Shown here: positions 44,593 through 53,017 of the stretch, piece by piece
Position numbering within the stretch: the first letter of the stretch is position 1
Layout: each line of letters opens with the position of its first letter
Source: Bradyrhizobium icense
GTDB taxonomy: Bacteria; Pseudomonadota; Alphaproteobacteria; Rhizobiales; Xanthobacteraceae
NCBI RefSeq assembly: GCF_001693385.1
Contig: NZ_CP016428.1
Location: 3,658,001-3,722,000 of the forward strand
Length of the DNA: 64,000 nt
Direction of reading: 5' to 3'
Notes under the pieces: model-generated
Told to the model about the DNA's origin: nothing
What the model saw: the letters and a program-made list of their open reading frames with translations, nothing else
Databases searched by the model: none
Position numbers and translations under genes: made by a program

Positions 44593-44608
44593 TCTGTTAT
44601 GACAGAAA
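44591..44608 (+). promoter_or_regulatory. Palindrome overlapping the GbsR-type start codon
   Basis: TTTCTGT at 44591-44597 is mirrored by ACAGAAA at 44602-44608 around a 4-nt centre that contains the start codon (ATG 44599). An operator in this place would let the encoded MarR/GbsR-type protein block its own transcription by covering the -10 and start. Confidence 0.5.
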
Positions 44609-45156
44609 GAACCGACAAAAAGAAACTCCCCGCCGTCGTCGAACGGTTCATCCTGCACTGGGGCGATATGGGAGATGAGTGGGGCGTCAATCGCTCCGTC
44701 AGCCAGATCCACGGCCTGCTTTACCTCGCCGAGGCGCCGATGACGGCGGAGGATATCGCGGAGACGCTCGGCATGGCGCGGTCCAACGTCTCCAACTCGA
44801 TCAAGGAATTGCTGGCCTGGAATCTGATCCGCCGGGTGCCGATCCTCGGCGACCGCCGCGATCATTTCGAGGCCGAGACCGACATCTGGGAAGTGGCGGC
44901 GCGGATCGCCGCCGGCCGCAAGGAGCGCGAGATCGATCCTGCCGTCGATGCACTGCGCGCCTGCGTTTCCGACGCGGCCGATGATCCGACCATCAGCCCG
45001 GTCGCGGCCAAGCGGCTGAAGGAGATGCTGGCTTTCACCGAACTGGTCGACCGCTGGTACACGCAGATGCTGCATGTGCCGCGGCCGAGGCTGGTGGCGC
45101 TGATCAAGCTTGGCGAGAAGATCGTCAGCTTCTTGCCGGCGGGGAAGTCCAGATAG
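44599..45156 (+). CDS. GbsR/MarR family transcriptional regulator
   Basis: A 185-residue winged helix-turn-helix protein of the GbsR subgroup. VVERFILHWGDMGDEWGVNR precedes the DNA-binding helices (PMTAEDIAETLGMARSNVSN, then SIKELLAWNLI), and a wing with LGDRRDHFEAE follows. The C-terminal helices form the dimer. GbsR proteins often repress osmolyte genes; here the likely targets are the two genes downstream and its own promoter. A palindrome covers its start codon. Confidence 0.85.
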   Translation: MTERTDKKKLPAVVERFILHWGDMGDEWGVNRSVSQIHGLLYLAEAPMTAEDIAETLGMARSNVSNSIKELLAWNLIRRVPILGDRRDHFEAETDIWEVAARIAAGRKEREIDPAVDALRACVSDAADDPTISPVAAKRLKEMLAFTELVDRWYTQMLHVPRPRLVALIKLGEKIVSFLPAGKSR

Positions 45157-45183
45157 GGCATAGGGGCAGCGCAGGAGCGTGTG

Positions 45184-45849
45184 ATGGCGTCCACCAGATT
45201 ACCCAGGTTTCCCGCAACGCCTGCCTCGAACACCATCCTGCTCGACGACCGCCGCTTCCATGATCTGTTGCCCGACGAGGAGTGGGGCCGCCTGCCGCTG
45301 GCGATATGGCGGCGTTTTTCCAAGCGTTTTGCGGATGGCGAGACCGTCGTCTATGTCGGCGAAGTTGAGGAGGCGAGTTTTAGCCGCGCCGGCTGGTGGC
45401 TGGCGCAGCTCGCGCGCCTGATCGGCGGGCCGCTGCCAACGGGCTCCGCGACCGGCGTGCCCATGGCCGTGATGGTGACCGAGGATGCGGCGAGCGGCGG
45501 CCAGATCTGGACCCGCATCTGCGCGCGCAGCAACGGCTTTCCGCAGGTCATCCATTCCGCAAAACGGTTCGCCGGACCGACCGGGCTCGAAGAATATGTC
45601 GGCTACGGCGTCAGCATGGCGTTGCGCATTTCCGTCGAGCACGAAGCGCTGGTGTTTCGCAGCGTCGGCTATTCCTTGCAGATCGGGCCGTTGCGGTTGC
45701 CGCTGCCGCCCTGGCTCACGCCCGGCGACCTCACCGTGACCCATTCCGACCTCGGCGCCGGCATGTTCCGCTTCACGCTCGAGATCGTTCATCCGCGCTT
45801 TGGCCGGCTCATTCGTCAGTCCGCCGTGTTCATGGAGGCCGCATCATGA
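45184..45849 (+). CDS. DUF4166 domain protein
   Basis: A 221-residue protein of the DUF4166 family, recognised from the arrangement LPLAIWRRFSKRFADGETVV, then GGPLPTGSATGVPMAVMVTE and the C-terminal HPRFGRLIRQSAVFMEA. No catalytic residues are known for the family. DUF4166 is often fused to or beside TIGR01777 epimerase-like proteins, as here. GTG 45181 is an alternative start. The stop overlaps the next ATG (ATGA), so the downstream gene is coupled to it. Confidence 0.78.
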   Translation: MASTRLPRFPATPASNTILLDDRRFHDLLPDEEWGRLPLAIWRRFSKRFADGETVVYVGEVEEASFSRAGWWLAQLARLIGGPLPTGSATGVPMAVMVTEDAASGGQIWTRICARSNGFPQVIHSAKRFAGPTGLEEYVGYGVSMALRISVEHEALVFRSVGYSLQIGPLRLPLPPWLTPGDLTVTHSDLGAGMFRFTLEIVHPRFGRLIRQSAVFMEAAS

Positions 45850-47283
45850 CTTCGCTGCTCTGGATCCTGATCGCTATTCAGGTCGTGATGGGCGTGTTCG
45901 ACACGTTCTACCATCATGAACTGACCGAGCGGCTCGCGTGGCGACCGTCGCAGCGTTATGAGCTGCAGCTTCATGCGTTGCGCAACATGCTGTATGCGCT
46001 GTTGTTCCTGGTGCTGGGCTGGCTAGAGGTGCACGGCATTTTCGCCATGCTGATCATCGCAGTGCTGGTCGCCGAGATTGTCATCACGCTGATGGATTTC
46101 GTCGAGGAGGACATGAGCCGGAAATTGCCGGCCAGCGAACGCATCAATCACACGCTGCTCGCGATCAATTACGGTGCCATTCTGGTGCTGCTGCTGCCGG
46201 TCCTGATCTCTTGGGCGATGCAGCCGAGCGGAATCCAATCGGCTTACGCGAGCTGGCTCAGTCTGATCGCCGCGGCGGCAGCCGTTGGCGCTGCACTGTG
46301 CGGCCTGCGCGATTTCACCGCCTCAAAGCGTCTTTCGCGCATGACGAGTGCGCCAGCGGCAAGCCTGGTTGAAAAACTGCCCGCGCGGCAGACCGTGCTG
46401 GTCACCGGCGGCACCGGCTTCATCGGCAGCCGCCTGGTCGCAGGCCTGACGGGGGCAGGGCATCAGGTAATCGTGCTGGTGCGTAATCCGGCGAAGGCCG
46501 AGATGCTGCCGCCGCCGATCACGCTGATCACGAGCCTCGATCAGCTCCCGACCGACGCCCGTATCGATGCCATCGTCAATCTCGCGGGCGAGCCGATCGG
46601 CAACGGGCTATGGACCGAAGCCAAGCGCCGCAGGATTCTGGATTCCCGCATCAACATGACCGGCGACGTCGTCCACCTGATCGCGCGACTTGAACGTAAA
46701 CCCCACCGTGCTGGTCTCGGGCTCGGCGATCGGCTGGTACGGGCTCTGGCAGGACCAGGTGCTGACGGAATCCGCCAAGTCCCACGCCTGTTTCAGCCAT
46801 GAACTGTGCGACGCGTGGGAGAAGGCGGCGCGTGCGGCGGAAGAGCACGGCGTGCGGGTGGTCTACTTACGGATCGGCCTCGTGATCGGCACCGACGGCG
46901 GCTTCATCACGCGAATGCTGATGCCGTTCGAATTCGGCCTCGGCGGACCGCTGGGCACGGGACGGCAGTGGATGTCGTGGATCGAGCGCGACGATCTGAT
47001 CCGCCTGATCGCCCACGTCATCGCGCGTTCGGAAATCTCGGGACCCGTCAACGCGACGGCGCCGATCCCGGTCACCAATTTGAAATTCACTGAAGAGCTC
47101 GGCCGCCGCCTGCGCCGGCCTGCAGTGTTCCGCATCCCCGGCGGGCTGCTGCGCCGTATCGGCGGCGATTTCGCCAATGAATTGCTGCTGGGTGGCCAGC
47201 GCGTGTTGCCGAACAAGGCGCTCAGCAACGGTTTTGTATTCCGGCACGAAACGCTGCGCAGCGCGTTCGAGGCGATCTTGTGA
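45846..47283 (+). pseudogene. Membrane-anchored TIGR01777-type epimerase, frameshifted
   Basis: The first part (45846 to about 46700) encodes four hydrophobic helices (residues 1-160), then a Rossmann domain with VLVTGGTGFIGSRLVAGL and NLAGEPIGNGLWTEAKRRRI, the TIGR01777 signature. At a CCCC run (46701-46704) the frame is lost; removing one C joins ERKP to TVLVSGSAIGWYG and the second part (to 47283) with ERDDLIRLIAHVI and the typical C-terminus. Corrected, the protein is about 478 residues. The homopolymer position fits slippage or a sequencing error. Confidence 0.82.
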
Positions 47284-47310
47284 GGAGTTAAGTGCCCGGC
47301 CAGTCAGCGG

Positions 47311-48828
47311 TCACCGGGGCAGTTTCGCGATCGCCCGGCTGAGCTCGTGGATTTCGTATGGCTTGCGCAGAATCGGAAAGTCGCCGCGCACGTTCAGCGC
47401 TGCGTCGCTATAGCCGCTGGTCAGGAGGATCGGCAGTCCTGGCCTTACGGCCTTCAGGTGGCGCGCCAGACCGAGCCCGTCCATTTTGCCGGGCATCACG
47501 ATGTCGGAGAAGACGAGGTCTATTCTGTCGAGTTCGATTTCGCGCAACGCGGCTTCGGCGCTTGCCACCCTGCGGACGGTGTAGCCGAGCTGTTCGAGCA
47601 GGCCGGTGCTGACGGCTGCAACATCAGGATTGTCTTCCACCAGCAGCACGGTGCCGCTTCCGCTGGTTTCGACGGCGTCGACCTCCCCGGCAGCGTTAGC
47701 GGCCTCCATTCGAGGCAGCAGGATCGTGATCCTCGTGCCCTTGCCGAGCTCGCTCGCCACCTCGACCGTTCCGCCGGCCTGATGGGCGAAGCCGTGAACC
47801 TGCGATAGTCCAAGACCCGAGCCCTTGCCGATCGGCTTGGTGGTGAAGAAGGGATCGAAAATCTTGCCGAGCACATCAGGCGCGATGCCGGTGCCGGTAT
47901 CTTCCACCGAGATCGCGACATATTCTGTATCGGCCTCGGTTGGCGTGTCGTTGTGCGCCGATATCGTGATGACGCCGCCGCCCGTCATGGCGTCGCGCGC
48001 GTTGATGACGAGGTTGACCAGCGCCGTCTCGAATTCGGTGACGTCGACCATCACCGGCCAAACGCCCGCGTCGACCTCGAGCTGCAATGTCACCGCGCTG
48101 CCGACACCGGTATCGAGGACTTCGCGCGTCGCATCGATGCGTTCGGCGACGTCGACCGCCTGCGGATCGACGCTCTGCCGCCGCGCGAACGTCAATAACT
48201 GGCTGGTGAGAGAAGCGCCGCGCTTGGTCGCCCCTTCGATCGCCGATAGCGCACGCTGACATTTGGGGTCGTCGCCAACCGCCTTCTTCAGCGTGTGAAG
48301 ACTGCCGCTGATGACCATCAGAAGATTGTTGAAGTCATGGGCCACGCCGCCCGTCAGTTGGCCGAGTGCATCGAACTTCTGCGATTCCGCGAGCTGCTGC
48401 TGCATCCGTTCGAGCTTGAGCTGGGCTTCGCGGCGCTCGGTAACGTCCCGGGTAATCTTGGCAAAGCCGATGAGCTTGCCATCCTCGTAGATCGGGTCGA
48501 TGACGACGCTGGCCCAGAAGAACGTGCCGTCCTTGCGAACGCGCCAGCCTTCCTCCTCATAACGGCCGTGTTCCCGGGCAATGCGCAATGCGCGTAGCGG
48601 ATTGCCATTCGCGCGATCGACTTCGGTATAAAAGCAGGAAAAATGCTGTCCGATGATTTCGGCGGGCGCGTAACCCTTGATCCGCTGGCCGCCGATGTTC
48701 CAGCTCGTCACCACCCCGGTCGGATCCAGCATGTAAAGCGCGTAGTCGGAAACGCCTTCAACCAAGAGTCGGAAATTGCGTTCGCTTTCGAATAGATCCC
48801 TTTGCTGCTGCTGATCTTTTTTCGACAT
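47311..48828 (-). CDS. Soluble PAS hybrid histidine kinase
   Basis: A 505-residue kinase. One PAS/PAC unit (about residues 14-135: FRLLVEGVSDYALYMLDPTG), HisKA with His164 in GGVAHDFNN, HATPase with GKGSGLGLSQVHGFAHQAGG, and a receiver with Asp442 in VFSDIVMPGKMDG. The PAS sequence (GQRIKGYAPAEIIGQHFSCF) is of a type often combined with HWE/HDFNN kinases. No transmembrane segment, so it senses a cytoplasmic signal. It resembles the kinase at 34677 and ends 27 bp from the epimerase gene. Confidence 0.9.
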   Translation of the reverse strand: MSKKDQQQQRDLFESERNFRLLVEGVSDYALYMLDPTGVVTSWNIGGQRIKGYAPAEIIGQHFSCFYTEVDRANGNPLRALRIAREHGRYEEEGWRVRKDGTFFWASVVIDPIYEDGKLIGFAKITRDVTERREAQLKLERMQQQLAESQKFDALGQLTGGVAHDFNNLLMVISGSLHTLKKAVGDDPKCQRALSAIEGATKRGASLTSQLLTFARRQSVDPQAVDVAERIDATREVLDTGVGSAVTLQLEVDAGVWPVMVDVTEFETALVNLVINARDAMTGGGVITISAHNDTPTEADTEYVAISVEDTGTGIAPDVLGKIFDPFFTTKPIGKGSGLGLSQVHGFAHQAGGTVEVASELGKGTRITILLPRMEAANAAGEVDAVETSGSGTVLLVEDNPDVAAVSTGLLEQLGYTVRRVASAEAALREIELDRIDLVFSDIVMPGKMDGLGLARHLKAVRPGLPILLTSGYSDAALNVRGDFPILRKPYEIHELSRAIAKLPR

Positions 48829-48909
48829 CCGACCTGCCCATTTAACTGGCGCAAACGCTTGTGCTGCCGATTGGTTCCACGGCCGTCGGGCTTTTTAACG
48901 AAATGGTGG

Positions 48910-49764
48910 TTATCGCGCTGCGGCCACACTTCTGAACGTCGCCGCCAATGTCCGCAGCGCCGCGAGCTTGGTTGGGTCGCTGACCTTCGAGTGCAGCAAG
49001 ACCTTCGAGGAAGCGAGTCGCGGCAGCCCGTCGGCCGGCCCGATATCGACCAGACCCGCCGGCGCAATCCGCCGGGCCAGCGGCGCTACCGCGAGGCCAG
49101 CCAATGCCGCGGCGGCCACGGCGGTGACGCCGCCGCCGACAAAGCTCTCGTTCCATGCGATGCCGGCCTTGTCGAGGGCACGGATCGCGAGCGCGCGTAC
49201 GCCGCAGGGCGGGGCCAGCATCGCCAGCGGCAGCCTCTCGCCGCGGCGCCAGGCCAGACCTTTGGCGGCAAACCAGCCGAAGCCATCTTCGGTCAGCTTC
49301 TCGCCGCCGCGTCGGCTGCCTTCCTGCCGGACCACCACGGCATCGAACTCGCCGGCATCGTAGGCGTCGAGCATCTGGCGCGAGAAGCCGATGGTCACGG
49401 AAAGCGCCAGTTGCGACACCGCATGCAGCCGTTCGAGCAGCGGCACCAGTTCGGGTCCTGCGGCATGATCGGAGATCCCAAGCGACAATAGCGGGCGCGG
49501 GGGCTTGTCGTCGCCCGACAGCGCACGGTCATGCGCCTCGATCAGCGCGCGGGCGTGCGGCAGGAACGCAGCGCCCTCGGCGGTCAGCGCGACCGCCCGC
49601 GGCGAGCGCTCGGCCAGCCGCCGGCCTACCACGCTCTCCAGCCGCTGCAGCTTCATGCTGATGGCGGCCTGTGTCGTGCCAAGCGCTTCGGCGGCGCGCG
49701 TGAAACTTTGCAGTTCGGCGACCAGAAGAAACGCCTGCACCGTATCGATATCCAGCGTGCTCAT
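48910..49764 (-). CDS. LysR family transcriptional regulator
   Basis: A 284-residue LysR regulator: winged helix-turn-helix at residues 1-62 (FLLVAELQSFTRAAEALGTT and QAAISMKLQRLE), then an effector-binding domain. It is divergent from the tautomerase gene at 49882 with 117 bp between the starts, so it probably controls that gene. ATG 49764 gives the usual five-to-six residue lead before the first helix; a start at 49800 adds 12 residues. Confidence 0.88.
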   Translation of the reverse strand: MSTLDIDTVQAFLLVAELQSFTRAAEALGTTQAAISMKLQRLESVVGRRLAERSPRAVALTAEGAAFLPHARALIEAHDRALSGDDKPPRPLLSLGISDHAAGPELVPLLERLHAVSQLALSVTIGFSRQMLDAYDAGEFDAVVVRQEGSRRGGEKLTEDGFGWFAAKGLAWRRGERLPLAMLAPPCGVRALAIRALDKAGIAWNESFVGGGVTAVAAAALAGLAVAPLARRIAPAGLVDIGPADGLPRLASSKVLLHSKVSDPTKLAALRTLAATFRSVAAAR

Positions 49765-49881
49765 AGCATCATCAACAATACTTATCATTGTTATGAACAA
49801 AGATAAGATACCAAAATGGCGGCCGCGGGTCTAGCTGAGGGGGAAGCGCAATACCTGCGCGCCCGCTCAAGGAGAACGACC

Positions 49882-50309
49882 ATGCCGCTCATCACCGTCA
49901 CCTATTCCAGCGCCCGCAAAGCGCCGTCGCTGAAGGCCGGGATTGCGTCCGCCGTCAGCGATCTCACCGCGCGAATCCTGCGCAAGGATCCGAAGGTCAC
50001 CGCCGTCATCGTGAAGTCGGTCGAGGCTGCCGATTGGTTCGCCGGCGGTAAATCGCTCGCCGAGCAGAACTTCGCCAGCTTCTGGCTCGACGTTCACGTC
50101 AGCGAAGGCACCAACACAAGGACGAGAAGGCGGCCTATCTCGCCGCGCTATTCCAGCGCATGGGCGAACTGCTCGGGCCGCTGCATGAAGAGAGCTACGC
50201 CCATGTCGACGAAGTGAAGGGCGACGCCTATGGCTTCGGCGGCCTCACCCAGGAGCGCCGCTACATCGCCGGCCAACTCGAAGTCGCGCCGCGGAAGGCT
50301 GCGGTGTGA
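49882..50309 (+). pseudogene. Tautomerase family protein, frameshifted
   Basis: The N-terminal half (MPLITVTYSSARKAPSLKAG and SLAEQNFASFWLDVHVSEGT) has the Pro2 that acts as the catalytic base after Met removal in 4-oxalocrotonate-type tautomerases. The frame breaks near 50117; one added base restores KDEKAAYLAALFQRMGELLG and EESYAHVDEVKGDAYGFGGL to the stop at 50307-50309, about 142 residues in all. Residues that define the family are intact on both sides. AAGGAG precedes ATG 49882. Confidence 0.8.
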
Positions 50310-50361
50310 AGATCGCCCGACGAGCGGACGGCGCGCGGCGCCGTCCGCTCGGCTCTCCACT

Positions 50362-50661
50362 TCACACGATCAGCACTCCCAGCACGGCCGCGGTCGCTGC
50401 GACAAGCGAGGACGCAATCACGGTGGCTCGCCAAAGCAGTTGCTGCCGCGCCGCGCGGCGATCCTGGAATGCCAGCCAGTCGCGGACGAACCCGGCGGGG
50501 ATGTCCATCGTGACGCTACGTCTGTTCGGATGATGCAGTTCGTGATCTGCGAACATGGCGCGCACGTTCGCCACGCCCAAACGGTCAAGTGCGCAATTCC
50601 ATTCCCAGGCGTGCGTGCTGTTGGTCCATCGGTTCTCGAAGGGAAGCCTGTGCGACATCAT
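50362..50661 (-). CDS. Hypothetical protein with C-terminal membrane helix
   Basis: Unknown function, 99 residues. The N-terminal part is polar with WEWNCALDRLGVANVRAMFA and HELHHPNRR, and the C-terminus is a single hydrophobic helix (ATVIASSLVAATAAVLGVLI, about residues 79-98), so it is probably tail-anchored. I recall similar small proteins in rhizobia, with no assigned role. It converges with the frameshifted tautomerase gene. Confidence 0.6.
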   Translation of the reverse strand: MMSHRLPFENRWTNSTHAWEWNCALDRLGVANVRAMFADHELHHPNRRSVTMDIPAGFVRDWLAFQDRRAARQQLLWRATVIASSLVAATAAVLGVLIV

Positions 50662-50768
50662 CGCGACCTCCGCTAAACACCGCCTGCCTCTGGATATGTG
50701 GCCCCATTCGTCGTGGCGGAAGACCTCGAGGAAGAGCGGCGATAGCCACTGGCATCCGTTCGACAGTT

Positions 50769-51497
50769 TCAGGCGCTCGCCGCGGGCAAGCGCGCCATGG
50801 TCGTTCCGAACACCTCCTGGAATGCCCGCCGGAGCGCGATGTCGACGTCTTCCATCGCCACGGGCAGGCCGAGGTCGACCAGCGAGGTCACCCCGTAGCG
50901 CGGGTCGACGACGCCGCAGGGGACGATGGCGGAAAAATGCGAAAGCTCCGGCTCGACATTGATGGCGATGCCGTGGAACGACACCCAGCGCCGCAAGCGC
51001 ACGCCGATCGCGGCGATCTTGTCTTCATGGCCGACACCCTTGTCCGGCCGCCGGACCCAGACGCCGACACGATCCTCGCGGCGCTCGCCGCGCACGTTAA
51101 AGGCATCGAGCGTGCGGATGATCCATTCCTCGAGACCGGCAACATAGGCGCGCACGTCCGGTCGCCGCCGCTTGAGGTCGAGCATCACATAGGCCACCCG
51201 CTGGCCGGGCCCGTGATAGGTGATCTGTCCGCCGCGGCCGGTGGTGAACAGCGGGAAACGCGGGTCGAGCAGGTCGCCTTCCTTGCCGCTGGTGCCCGAC
51301 GTGTAGAGCGGGGGGTGCTCCAGGAGCCAGACCAGCTCGGTCGCCTTCCGCTCGGCGATCTCGGCTGCGCGTTCCTCCATGGCGGCCACGGCCTCGGGAT
51401 AGGGTACCGGTTCCGCCGAAATCCGCCATTCGACCTCGCCGCCGCCCTGGGCATGCGCGAATGTCGTCAAATCAAGGCTTTGGCGGCTATTAACCAT
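50769..51497 (-). CDS. lipB: Octanoyl-ACP:protein N-octanoyltransferase
   Basis: A 242-residue LipB, which moves the octanoyl group from acyl carrier protein to the E2 and GcvH lipoyl domains before LipA adds sulfur. The diagnostic [12 protein letters not shown] is present, with catalytic Cys194 in VPCGV and Lys160 in EDKIAAIG. The N-terminal 25 residues before [11 protein letters not shown] are slightly longer than average. No lipA nearby. The FliN-like gene is divergent, 64 bp away. Confidence 0.93.
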   Translation of the reverse strand: MVNSRQSLDLTTFAHAQGGGEVEWRISAEPVPYPEAVAAMEERAAEIAERKATELVWLLEHPPLYTSGTSGKEGDLLDPRFPLFTTGRGGQITYHGPGQRVAYVMLDLKRRRPDVRAYVAGLEEWIIRTLDAFNVRGERREDRVGVWVRRPDKGVGHEDKIAAIGVRLRRWVSFHGIAINVEPELSHFSAIVPCGVVDPRYGVTSLVDLGLPVAMEDVDIALRRAFQEVFGTTMARLPAASA

Positions 51498-51561
51498 TGG
51501 CTAACCATAACGTGGTCAGGTGGGAACCACACCCATTTAGTCCCCCTTTGGCGGTTCAGAA

Positions 51562-51804
51562 GTGGCCACCCTCGATAAAGTCAGCGTCGATCTCATGGTG
51601 GTGCTCGGCACCACGACCATGCCCATTCACCAGGTGATGCGGCTTTCCCGCGGCGCCATCATCGAACTGGACGCCACCGAGGCGGACGAGGTCAAGATCC
51701 TCGCCAATACCTTGCCCATTGCCTCCGGCGTGGTGCTGGTCGATCGCAACCGCATCGCGGTCGAAGTCAAGCAAATGCTGCCGAAATCCCCTGATGTCAG
51801 GTAG
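51562..51804 (+). CDS. FliN-like flagellar motor switch protein (SpoA domain)
   Basis: An 80-residue single SpoA/FliN C-terminal domain: VSVDLMVVLGTTTMPIHQVM, RLSRGAIIELD, and the closing VVLVDRNRIAVEVKQMLPKS. FliN forms part of the flagellar C-ring with FliM and FliG, and the same fold occurs in type III secretion. It stands alone between lipB and tRNA-Leu, with no other flagellar gene in the window. The start appears to be GTG 51562; a good ribosome site is not evident. Confidence 0.82.
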   Translation: MATLDKVSVDLMVVLGTTTMPIHQVMRLSRGAIIELDATEADEVKILANTLPIASGVVLVDRNRIAVEVKQMLPKSPDVR

Positions 51805-51901
51805 TTATCGGAGCGCAAAACCTCCTTGTCCCTCCATCCCTGATTTGTTACATCGCAGCCGTTGATCCGGCGGGCTGCAATCCTTCCAGCCGGTATCCCA
51901 A

Positions 51902-51986
51902 GCGCTCGTGGCGGAATTGGTAGACGCGCTGCCTTGAGGTGGCAGTGAGTAACATCGTGGGGGTTCGAGTCCCTCCGAGCGCACCA
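51902..51986 (+). tRNA. tRNA-Leu(GAG)
   Basis: An 85-base gene with a class II cloverleaf: acceptor GCGCTCG/CGAGCGC, anticodon stem CTGCC/GGCAG with loop TTGAGGT (anticodon GAG), a short variable arm, T arm GGGGGTTCGAGTCCCTC, and an encoded CCA. It reads CUC and CUU. A tyrosine-recombinase relic begins 27 bp downstream, the usual layout after integration into a tRNA 3' end. Confidence 0.95.
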
Positions 51987-52012
51987 TTCACCCACGTTTG
52001 GCGTTGAAATCC

Positions 52013-52519
52013 TTAAGGTTTTTTCCGGAAGTTACTGATCGGCGCTACTGCTGCGTTCACGGCTCGCAACAGCGTGAAATCCCCGATGTTCTCGTTTTGG
52101 CTATGGTCGAATGACACCAGCTTCTCCATGCCGCTGGCGCCCAGTTGGTCGCGCCTGGCCTTGGCAATGTAGTGGGCGGGCATCTTCGGGTCGGTCCAGC
52201 CGAACATTGCCATCATCTGTGCCTCCGTGCAGTCGGCATACGCGGCAGCCTCGGCTCTCGTCTTTCGCACGCCATGGCAGCTCTTCTTAGGTTCGTTGGC
52301 CTGCCATCACGGCGTACTTCTTGAACTTGTTGGTCCATGACTTCTTGGTCATCGGCTCGATGCGGCCGTTGCTGTCACCGACCCGCTTGCCGACGAACAC
52401 CTCCTCGCCGATGATCCCGGCCGCGCGAGCCGTCCGCAGGCTCCCGGCGAAGTCGGGATGGATCGGTACCGTCACGGTGGTGCGGCCTTGACTCTTCTCG
52501 GTGGCGATCTGGAACGACG
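52013..52519 (-). pseudogene. Tyrosine recombinase/phage integrase relic
   Basis: Two reverse frames give the C-terminal catalytic region of a tyrosine recombinase. The upstream part (to about 52304) reads TVTVPIHPDFAGSLRTARAA, GEEVFVGKRVG and TKKSWTNKFKKYAVMAG. After a one-base frameshift near 52303 the next frame gives KKSCHGVRKTRAEAAAYADC with the box-II His-x-x-Arg, then MFGWTDPKMPAHYIAKARRD with the Tyr nucleophile. The N-terminal half is missing. It is 27 bp from the tRNA-Leu CCA. Confidence 0.8.
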
Positions 52520-53017
52520 TTCAGGAGTCACTCTAGTGAAGGCAGATAAAACTTGGAGTATTGTGAGATAGTCGAAAGAGCCAAAAATCATCGTGAGCTA
52601 GCGAAGTCGAAGAAGAAGATAGCGATCATTTTCTCTTGATCGGCTTAGCTGGGACAGTTGCGCAGTTTCTCTAGGGCTTCTTGAGCGCTTCCAATGCTGC
52701 GGCCTTGAGGCGTCGGGGGCGGCGCCGACCTCGTACATGCCCCTACATGAAATGTCCGATGACACAGAACGCACTGGCCCGTGCAGTGGCCTTTGGCTTT
52801 GGTAATTCACTACGATCGATGCTGGGACTTCATATCGAGCGCTCGGTCTTCGCCGCTATGCCGCCGACGGAAAGATCACGGACGCCTGGCGATTCTCGCG
52901 GCGCACCAGACACGATTCAAACGTGTGACTTTGCCTTCGGAGGGAAGTGGCTGAGCCAGGTAGGAACGAGGTGTCGTGCGACTGCGGGACCGCATGCAGC
53001 CACAGAACGTCGCACAC
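52520..53017. other. Gap between integrase relic and catabolic operon, no gene assigned
   Basis: No ORF here is supported by a domain, ribosome site or consistent codon use. A reverse frame near 52600-52810 contains closely spaced cysteines (GHCTGQCVLCHRTFHVGACT) and could be the relic of a zinc-ribbon-type mobile-element gene, but I cannot place it. The base composition is less GC-biased than in the flanking genes, consistent with decayed foreign DNA. Confidence 0.4.
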
